From positions 1 to 5,610 of the forward strand of contig CABRZN010000115.1 in the NCBI GenBank assembly GCA_902475445.1: a DNA stretch of 5,610 nt. Reading direction: 5' to 3'. Of this stretch, positions 1 to 4,421 are shown piece by piece; the first letter of the stretch is position 1, and each line of letters begins with the position of its first letter. Under the pieces are notes generated by a model. That model did no database searches, was not told where the DNA came from, and saw nothing but the letters and a program-made list of their open reading frames with translations. The translations under genes and the position numbers were made by a program. This stretch comes from an uncultured Collinsella sp. (GTDB lineage Bacteria > Actinomycetota > Coriobacteriia > Coriobacteriales > Coriobacteriaceae).

Positions 1-708
1 GTCTTTTTGCATTACACCATGAAGCAGTGGGGTCAGACGCCCGACCAGATCGATCCCTCAATCACTGGTCGCGTTCCCGTTTTTGTGGGCGATGACGACC
101 GCTACTTCCCGCAGGCCCCCTTCCAGGGTATGCCGCAAGACGGCTACACCGCTCTGTTCGAGCATATGCTCGATCATGACTTGATCGACGTGTTCTGCGA
201 CGTTGACGCTCGCGACCTCTTTGAGATCGATGAGACCACCGTCAAGGTCGACGGTAAGGTCTATGGCGGCGAGATCGTCTACACTGGCCCGCTCGATGAG
301 CTGTTCAACCTCGATCTGGGTGCGCTGCCGTATCGCACGCTCGACATGAAGTTCGAGACGCTCGATATGGATCAGTTCCAACCCGTGGGCACCGTCAACT
401 ACACCACGAGCGAGGACTACACGCGCATTACCGAGTTCAAGAACATGACCGGTCAGGTCCTGCCCGGCAAGACCACCATCATGAAGGAATACTCCAAGGC
501 CTATACGCCCGGCTCGGGCGAGACGCCGTACTACGCCATTCTCGAGCCCGAGAACCGCGAGCTCTACGAGCGCTATCTTGAGCGCGTCCAGAACCTGACG
601 AACTTCCACCCGGTGGGTCGCCTGGCCGAGTATCGTTACTACGATATGGACGCCGTGACCAATTCCGCCCTCGATCTTTCGGATGAGATTATCGCCTGCC
701 ATGCATAA
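1..708 (+). CDS. glf: UDP-galactopyranose mutase, C-terminal part (5' end outside window)
   Basis: This flavoenzyme interconverts UDP-galactopyranose and UDP-galactofuranose in the cytoplasm, supplying the furanose donor for surface glycans. The frame is open from base 1, so the gene is cut by the window edge: 235 codons are present of a usual 370-390, and the N-terminal FAD-binding Rossmann part is missing. Visible family motifs, counted from the first codon, are HYTMKQWG (4-11, the family's YTxKQWG with its substrate-contacting Trp), then GRVPV...DDRYF...FQGMPQDGYT with the conserved Arg and Tyr, GGEIVYTGPLDELF, LPYRTL, and near the end GRLAEYRYYDMD, which contacts the flavin and pyrophosphate in known structures. 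The TTG at 7 and the ATG at 19 lie inside the conserved motif and are not starts. The stop overlaps the start of the following glycosyltransferase, which suggests one operon and coupled translation. The family assignment is firm. Confidence 0.95.
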   Translation, partial: VFLHYTMKQWGQTPDQIDPSITGRVPVFVGDDDRYFPQAPFQGMPQDGYTALFEHMLDHDLIDVFCDVDARDLFEIDETTVKVDGKVYGGEIVYTGPLDELFNLDLGALPYRTLDMKFETLDMDQFQPVGTVNYTTSEDYTRITEFKNMTGQVLPGKTTIMKEYSKAYTPGSGETPYYAILEPENRELYERYLERVQNLTNFHPVGRLAEYRYYDMDAVTNSALDLSDEIIACHA

Positions 709-1732
709 AGTCATAACATTCGGTATTCCCTCGTATAACGCCGCCAAGGACATGGACCATTGCATCACCTCTATCTTGGAGGGGAGCAATTACGCCACCG
801 ATATCGAGATTATCGTGGTGGACGACGGCTCCAAGGACGAGACGGCCGCCAAGGCCGACGAGTGGGAGGCCCGTTACCCTGGAATCATCCGCGCGGTGCA
901 CCAGGAGAACGGCGGTCACGGTATTGCCGTCCTTTCGGGTCTGCGCGAGGCGCAGGGCACCTACTACAAGGTTGTTGATTCGGACGACTGGCTTGACGGT
1001 GCTGCCCTTTCGACCATGCTGTCGATTCTGCGTGGCTTTGAAGAGCGCGACCAGCGCGTTGACCTGTTTATCTCGAACTACGTGTACGAGAAGGTTTACG
1101 AGGGCACGCATACCGCTATTGGCTACAAATTTGCCCTGCCGCGCAAAAAGATCTTTTCTTGGGATCAGATCGGTCATTTCCGCCTGGACCAGAACCTACT
1201 CATGCACAGCCTGTGCTATCGCACGGATGTGCTGCGCGAGTCCAACCTTCCCATGCCGCCGCACACGTTCTATGTGGACAACATCTACGCCTACGTGCCG
1301 CTGCCGCGTTGCAAGACCATGTACTACGCCGACATCGACCTCTACCGCTACTTTATCGGTCGCGAAGGTCAGAGCGTCAACGAGGCAACGATGGTCAAGC
1401 GTCTGGACCAGCAGTTCCGTGTTACGCGTATCATGATGGAGTCGTACCACCTGTACAGCGATGTTGAGTCGTCGCGCCTGCGTTCGTACATGATGGGTTA
1501 TTTCACTATGATGATGGCGATCTGCTCGGTGCTCACCAAGCTTTCCGACGAGGATTGCGCCGACGAGCGCCTGAAGACGCTGTGGGCGGACCTGAAGGCC
1601 TACGATGAGCGCATGTATCGTCGTGCTCGCTACGGCGTGGTCGGCTTCTTCACCAACCTCCGCGGTCGCGCCGGAGACAAAACCACACTTGGCCTATACC
1701 GTCTTGCCTCAAAGATCTTCAAATTCAACTAG
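701..1732 (+). CDS. Family 2 (GT-A) glycosyltransferase
   Basis: A predicted cytoplasmic sugar transferase for a surface polysaccharide, 343 residues. It opens with the classic GT2 start VITFGIPSYNA (4-14). It then shows VVDDGS (39-44, nucleotide binding), NGGHGIAVLSGLREAQGTYY (70-89), the metal-binding DxD-type motif DSDDW (93-97), and a candidate acceptor-side Asp in FYVDN (190-194). YRYFIGREGQSV (216-227) follows, a signature of the C-terminal half in this GT2 group. No clear membrane segment is seen. I chose the ATG at 701: it starts two residues before the GT2 beta strand and overlaps the glf stop by 8 bases (ATGCATAA). An in-frame ATG at 683 would add six residues with no better ribosome site. 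There is no strong Shine-Dalgarno before 701, so translation is probably coupled to glf. The glf neighbour makes a galactofuranose donor possible, but donor and acceptor cannot be read from sequence. The C-terminal tail ends YRLASKIFKFN, which is echoed in the downstream gap. Confidence 0.92.
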   Translation: MHKVITFGIPSYNAAKDMDHCITSILEGSNYATDIEIIVVDDGSKDETAAKADEWEARYPGIIRAVHQENGGHGIAVLSGLREAQGTYYKVVDSDDWLDGAALSTMLSILRGFEERDQRVDLFISNYVYEKVYEGTHTAIGYKFALPRKKIFSWDQIGHFRLDQNLLMHSLCYRTDVLRESNLPMPPHTFYVDNIYAYVPLPRCKTMYYADIDLYRYFIGREGQSVNEATMVKRLDQQFRVTRIMMESYHLYSDVESSRLRSYMMGYFTMMMAICSVLTKLSDEDCADERLKTLWADLKAYDERMYRRARYGVVGFFTNLRGRAGDKTTLGLYRLASKIFKFN

Positions 1733-1754
1733 GGCAGAAACGCTCGGGTAACGG

Positions 1755-1863
1755 GGACCCCTGGTCCTTAACTTGCTACTTCGAACAGTCCTGCGCAAGA
1801 CGGAGGCGCCACTGGCGCCTCCTTTGCGTGCGGAACTCGTATCAAGTTAAGGACCAGGGGTCC
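1755..1863 (+). ncRNA. Element A: long hairpin element, 3' UTR of the glycosyltransferase gene
   Basis: Begins 22 bases after the glycosyltransferase stop. A perfect 21-bp inverted repeat (1755-1775 with 1843-1863) encloses, in order: CTACTTCGA (1776-1784), ACAGTCCT (1785-1792), a 9-nt spacer, a perfect 9-bp apical stem GGAGGCGCC/GGCGCCTCC (1802-1810 with 1814-1822) with loop ACT, a 4-nt spacer TTTG, CGTGCGGAACTCG (1827-1839), and TAT. Extra pairing is possible between CGCAA (1794-1798) and TTGCG (1824-1828), and between AGTCC and GGAACT with one bulged A. The same order, motifs and 9/4/3 spacings occur in element B on the other strand, with different stem sequences. That the structure exists is directly visible. 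That it acts as an RNA (terminator, stability element or other ncRNA) is inference, and a DNA-level repeat is the alternative. No good U-tract follows the outer arm, and only TTT follows the apical stem. Confidence 0.65.
1802..1825 (+). terminator. Possible intrinsic terminator of the glf operon (apical stem of element A)
   Basis: A perfect 9-bp all-strong stem with a 3-nt loop, followed by TTTGCG. It sits 69 bases after the glycosyltransferase stop and is the most terminator-like structure in the gap for + strand transcription. The U run is only three bases, so it would be a weak canonical terminator. It is also the apical stem of the larger element A, whose whole fold may matter more. Confidence 0.35.
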
Positions 1864-1879
1864 TCTGTTATGTCTTGCT

Positions 1880-1921
1880 TTATGTCAGCAAGCTGAATTT
1901 GAAGATCTTGGACGCGCGGTA
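1880..1921 (-). pseudogene. Relic of a glycosyltransferase C-terminal tail (inverted copy)
   Basis: Read on the - strand from 1921, the DNA encodes YRASKIFKFSLLT followed by TAA at 1882-1880. The neighbouring glycosyltransferase on the + strand ends YRLASKIFKFN. At DNA level, 1891-1909 is the reverse complement of 1712-1730 at 18 of 19 positions, and TACCG (1921-1917) matches again after a 3-base gap. Further upstream the frame (TNQVFSAQAHV) no longer resembles the glycosyltransferase, and element B begins at 1956. The best reading is a scrap of a second, convergent paralogous gene end or of an inverted duplication. Chance cannot be fully excluded, because part of the match (AAGATCTT) is itself palindromic. 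Confidence 0.4.
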
Positions 1922-1955
1922 CACATGGGCCTGGGCTGAAAAGACTTGGTTGGTA

Positions 1956-2080
1956 GGTTGCCCGGTGGGTCTTGGTCATGTTTGTCGCGAGTTCCGCACG
2001 AGCCGAAGAGCACTTAATGTGCTCTTCGTGCGAGCAAGGACTGTAGAGCAGCAAACATAACCAAGACCCACCGGGCAACC
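1956..2080 (-). ncRNA. Element B: second copy of the long hairpin element, 3' UTR of the peptidase gene
   Basis: Begins 12 bases after the peptidase stop on the - strand. Read from 2080 down to 1956, a 29-bp outer stem with one C/A mismatch (1977 against 2059) encloses CTGCTCT, ACAGTCCT (2044-2037), a 9-nt spacer, a perfect 9-bp apical stem GAAGAGCAC/GTGCTCTTC (2027-2019 with 2013-2005) with loop ATTAA, a 4-nt spacer GGCT, CGTGCGGAACTCG (2000-1988), and CGA. The shared motifs and the 9, 4 and 3-nt spacings equal those of element A, while both stems differ in sequence. CGCAC (2032-2028) can also pair with GTGCG (1999-1995). No canonical U-tract follows directly; GTCTTTTC lies about 10 bases past the end. 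The structure is visible in the sequence; the role is inferred. Confidence 0.65.
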
Positions 2081-2092
2081 GGACGAGTTAGT

Positions 2093-3094
2093 TTACTTCG
2101 CGGCGCCGGGGATGCCGTGGGAGGTTTTGGCGGTTTTGGCTCCGTTTACGATGGCGGTTTGCAAAGCCCTTACGGCGAGCATGCCCAGCAGGTCTAGGGG
2201 AACGGCGGCGCTTGCCTGGGCGCCCAGTTTGCCGCTGGCGAGGGTGTAGATGGTGTCGCCGTCGTTGGTGGTGTGTGTGGGGCGGATGGCGTGTGCGTAG
2301 GCGTCTGCGGCCATCTGGGAGACCTTGGTGGCTTGTGCCTTAGTGAGTTCCACGTTGGTGACGATGCAGCTGATGGTGGTGTTGGTGCGGTCGAGCGGCA
2401 TCTGCATGGATCCGGCGGCGGCAAAGGCTGCGAGTTCCATGTCGACGATCTGGTCGCTATCGGCTGCGGCGCGCGTGCCGGCGACCCACTCGCCGGTGAA
2501 GGGGTCGACAACGTTGCCGCAGGCGTTGACCGAGACCACGGCGCCCACCTTGATGGGGCCGAGTGCCACGGCGGCAGCTCCAAGGCCGGCCTTCATGCAG
2601 GTGGCAGGCCCCATGAGCTTACCCACGGTAGCGCCCGTGCCGGCGCCTACGTTGCCCTGTTCGAGCTTGGTGGGGGTGTGGTCGAGTGCTTCGCGCACGG
2701 CGGCGATGCCGGCCTCAATGTCGGGGCGCACGGTGGGGTTACCAAAGGCGAGGTCGAAGATACAGCTGGAGCACACGATAGGCACCTGCGTGGGGCCGAC
2801 GGGAAGGCCGATGCCGCGGCTCTCAAGCTCGCGAGCGACGCCGCTTGCAGCCTCGAGGCCAAAGGCCGATCCGCCCGAAAGGCAGACGGCGTGGACCTTG
2901 TCGACGGTGTTCTCGGGTCGCAGCAGGTCGGTTTCGCGCGATGCTGGAGCACCGCCGCGAACGTCAACGCCGCCGGTGGCGCCCTCGGGTGCCACGATTA
3001 CGGTGCAACCGGTGCCGGCCTCCTCGTCCGTATAGTTGCCATAGCAAAAGCCATCGACATCGCAGACGTCAATGGCCTCGAGCAGTGTATCCAT
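2093..3094 (-). CDS. P1 family (S58, DmpA/NylC-like) self-processing peptidase
   Basis: This is an Ntn-fold hydrolase family. Members are made as one chain that cuts itself to expose an N-terminal Ser or Thr nucleophile; known relatives are aminopeptidases (DmpA), beta-peptidyl aminopeptidases (BapA) and nylon-oligomer hydrolases (NylC). The 333 residues match family length. Visible family features are the Gly-rich CLSGGSAFGLEAASGV (71-86), LPVGPTQVPIVCSSCIFDL (97-115), GNVGAGTGATVGK (148-160, the family's G-N-V-G-AGTGA segment), GAVVSVNACGNVVDP (184-198), and RTNTTISCIVTN (236-247). The likely cut is N238|T239, making Thr239 the nucleophile as in NylC, which also cuts before a Thr. RPTHTTNDGDTIYTLASG (271-288) follows as expected. 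No signal peptide is seen, so it is probably cytoplasmic. The ATG has a good AGGAG six bases upstream. It is separated from maf by a probable terminator, so it may have its own promoter. The natural substrate is unknown. Confidence 0.93.
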   Translation of the reverse strand: MDTLLEAIDVCDVDGFCYGNYTDEEAGTGCTVIVAPEGATGGVDVRGGAPASRETDLLRPENTVDKVHAVCLSGGSAFGLEAASGVARELESRGIGLPVGPTQVPIVCSSCIFDLAFGNPTVRPDIEAGIAAVREALDHTPTKLEQGNVGAGTGATVGKLMGPATCMKAGLGAAAVALGPIKVGAVVSVNACGNVVDPFTGEWVAGTRAAADSDQIVDMELAAFAAAGSMQMPLDRTNTTISCIVTNVELTKAQATKVSQMAADAYAHAIRPTHTTNDGDTIYTLASGKLGAQASAAVPLDLLGMLAVRALQTAIVNGAKTAKTSHGIPGAAK

Positions 3095-3100
3095 GTTTAA

Positions 3101-3105
3101 CTCCT
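3101..3105 (-). promoter_or_regulatory. Ribosome binding site of the P1 peptidase gene
   Basis: AGGAG on the - strand, six bases before the ATG at 3094. This is the strongest Shine-Dalgarno in the window and fixes the start. Confidence 0.8.
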
Positions 3106-3158
3106 ATCGGTTTTCCGCCGCGCCTTGTGCCCGGTCGGGATCCGTACGGTACGCCAAA

Positions 3159-3187
3159 ATTGTAGGCGCCGGGGGATACCCAGCGCC
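3159..3187 (-). terminator. Probable intrinsic terminator after maf
   Basis: On the - strand, eight bases after the maf stop, GGCGCTGGG (3187-3179) pairs with CCCGGCGCC (3173-3165) across a 5-nt loop, with one T-G wobble. TACAATTTT follows directly, a broken U-tract. It would end the DJ-1/maf transcript. The same TACAAT (3164-3159) resembles a -10 box, but no good -35 lies 16-18 bases upstream, so I prefer the terminator reading. Confidence 0.5.
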
Positions 3188-3195
3188 AGATGCAA

Positions 3196-3777
3196 TTACG
3201 AGAGTTTTTGAATCGCGCGCGCGACGCGGGCGATGGGTAGGCCCACCACGTTATAGAAGTCGCCCGAAATATCGTGCACGAGCATGCGTCCTCCTGTGCC
3301 CTGAATGCCGTAGGCGCCGGCCTTGTCCATGGGCTCACCCGAGGCGACGTAGTGCTCGATCTGCTCGTCGGTGAGCTCGTAGAACGTCACGTCGGTCACA
3401 TCGACAAAGGACAGGCTCTCGGCGGCATGCGGGGCGGCCGTATCGCCTGCCTTAACGATGCAGACGCCGGTTGCGACCTGGTGCGTGCGGCCCGAAAGCT
3501 CACGGAGCACAGTGCGCGCCTCGTCCTCGGTTGCCGGCTTGCCCAGAATCTTGCCGTCAAAGGTGACGATGGTGTCGGCCGCGACCGTCAGCTCATTGGG
3601 CTCGGCATACTCGGCAGCAACGGCAGCCGCCTTGGCGCGTGCCAAGCGCTCGACAAGCGTGAGCGGGGCCTCGCCATCAAAGGGCGTTTCGTCGATATCC
3701 GCGGGAATCACGCGAATGTTGTAGCCTGCCTCGCGCATCAGCTCTATGCGGCGCGGCGATTGCGAAGCCAAAATCAT
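3196..3777 (-). CDS. maf: Maf-type nucleotide pyrophosphatase (YhdE-like dTTP/UTP pyrophosphatase)
   Basis: Maf proteins hydrolyse selected nucleoside triphosphates to monophosphates and PPi. The YhdE branch acts on dTTP, UTP and some modified nucleotides, serving as house-cleaning and linked to septum arrest when overproduced. The 193 residues match family size. Seen motifs are ASQSPRR (4-10, phosphate binding), ARAK (46-49) with the conserved Lys49, AADTIV (66-71) with catalytic Asp68, GKP (79-81), LSGRTHQVATGV (94-105), and DKAGAYGIQG (151-160) with Gln159, then GDFYNVVGLP (172-181). THQV and DKAGAYGIQG are typical of the YhdE rather than the YceF branch. The start codon overlaps the DJ-1 stop as ATGA, with GAGGG nine bases upstream inside the DJ-1 gene, so the two are co-transcribed and translation is probably coupled. 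The family call is firm; substrate choice is inferred from the branch. Confidence 0.95.
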   Translation of the reverse strand: MILASQSPRRIELMREAGYNIRVIPADIDETPFDGEAPLTLVERLARAKAAAVAAEYAEPNELTVAADTIVTFDGKILGKPATEDEARTVLRELSGRTHQVATGVCIVKAGDTAAPHAAESLSFVDVTDVTFYELTDEQIEHYVASGEPMDKAGAYGIQGTGGRMLVHDISGDFYNVVGLPIARVARAIQKLS

Positions 3778-4316
3778 AGTTGGATGCCCTCGGCGACCTT
3801 CTCGACGGCCTTGTCGCCGGCGAGCGTGCGCAGCAGCTCCAATGCAAAGGGGAGGGACTGTGCCATGCCGCTGGCAGTGATGATGTTGCCGTCTTGCGTG
3901 ACCTTCTCGCCGGTATAGGCGCCTTCGGGGAAGCTTTTCTCAAAGCCAGGGAAGCACGTGGCATGGCGCCCCTCGAGCAGGTCGAGCTCGCCCAGGATAA
4001 ACGGGGCGGCGCAGATGGCGGCGACGTGCTTGGTTGCGGCGAACTCGCAGACCACGTCGCAGACGCGCTGATCTGCGCGCAGGTTGGTGGCACCGGGCAG
4101 GCCGCCGGGCAGCACGACGCAGTCGTACTCGTCAAAGTTGATCTCATCAAAGAGCGCATCGCAGGTCACGGGGATCTGCAGCGAGCTTACGACCTCGCGC
4201 GTGGGCATGATCGAGACGAGCGTGGCACGCACGCCGCCGCGACGCATGACATCGACCATGGTCAAGCATTCAATAGTTTCAAAGCCATCGGCGGCGAGAA
4301 CGGCAACGCTGGGCAT
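3774..4316 (-). CDS. DJ-1/PfpI superfamily protein (YajL/DJ-1 type)
   Basis: A small cytoplasmic flavodoxin-like protein of 180 residues. DJ-1/YajL relatives are reported to act in thiol-stress protection and as glyoxalase or deglycase enzymes; the exact activity is disputed. Seen features are SVAVLAADGFETIE (3-16) with Glu16 at the position of the DJ-1 Glu that contacts the reactive Cys, VDVMRRGGVRATLVS (21-35), YDCVVLPGGLPGATNLR (64-80), the nucleophile elbow AAICAAP (99-105) with Cys102, and YTGEKVTQDGNIITASG (134-150). I chose the ATG at 4316: it gives the usual DJ-1 N-terminus and has AAAGGAA five bases before it. The in-frame ATG at 4340 would add eight unlike residues and lies almost on the predicted transcript start. 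The stop overlaps the maf start by four bases. Class I PfpI proteases share the fold but differ in the N-terminal Glu context, so the DJ-1 branch is favoured. Confidence 0.92.
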   Translation of the reverse strand: MPSVAVLAADGFETIECLTMVDVMRRGGVRATLVSIMPTREVVSSLQIPVTCDALFDEINFDEYDCVVLPGGLPGATNLRADQRVCDVVCEFAATKHVAAICAAPFILGELDLLEGRHATCFPGFEKSFPEGAYTGEKVTQDGNIITASGMAQSLPFALELLRTLAGDKAVEKVAEGIQL

Positions 4317-4321
4317 GAGGG

Positions 4322-4328
4322 TTCCTTT
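4322..4328 (-). promoter_or_regulatory. Ribosome binding site that decides the DJ-1 gene start
   Basis: AAAGGAA on the - strand, five bases before the ATG at 4316. It lies inside the reading frame of the longer 4340 start and so argues for the shorter protein. Confidence 0.65.
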
Positions 4329-4352
4329 CATAGGCGGCATACAATTAGCCGT

Positions 4353-4381
4353 CTTATACCCCGAAGACCTCCGCTTGCCAC
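4353..4381 (-). promoter_or_regulatory. Predicted sigma70-type promoter of the DJ-1/maf pair
   Basis: On the - strand, GTGGCA (4381-4376, 4 of 6 to TTGACA) and TATAAG (4358-4353, 5 of 6 to TATAAT) are separated by 17 bases. The predicted transcript start near 4346 gives a leader of about 30 bases to the ATG at 4316. The site lies in the 105-base gap after the methyltransferase, so the pair can be expressed apart from it. Read from sequence only. Confidence 0.5.
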
Positions 4382-4421
4382 GCTCGATTTCCCAATGATT
4401 TTCTGAGCAATGATTAAGCGG

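Noticed and set aside
683..700. Upstream ATG as the glycosyltransferase start
   Set aside because: It adds MRLSPA before the GT2 fold with no ribosome site of its own; the ATG at 701 fits the family N-terminus and the overlap with glf.
58..789. Long open frame on the - strand across glf (243 codons)
   Set aside because: Antisense shadow of the clear glf and glycosyltransferase frames. The protein shows no family motif, and GC-rich codon bias creates such frames.
1842..2078. Small frames of 78 (-) and 61 (+) codons in the convergent gap
   Set aside because: They run through the arms of elements A and B, have no ribosome site or recognisable domain, and are better explained by the hairpin structure.
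1755..2080. Elements A and B as integron attC sites, an insertion sequence, MITE or retron
   Set aside because: No RYYYAAC/GTTRRRY box pair fits, no transposase, integrase or reverse transcriptase is nearby, and no target-site duplication was found at either element. A MITE-like origin cannot be ruled out without other copies.
2273..3100. Long + strand open frame opposite the P1 peptidase (275 codons)
   Set aside because: Its composition (Gly, Ala, His and Asp rich) is typical of an antisense shadow, and the peptidase on the other strand has full family motifs and a strong ribosome site.
4393..4415. Direct repeat CAATGATT, twice 15 bases apart, after the methyltransferase stop
   Set aside because: Only 8 bases, two copies, no symmetry or link to a clear promoter element; likely chance.
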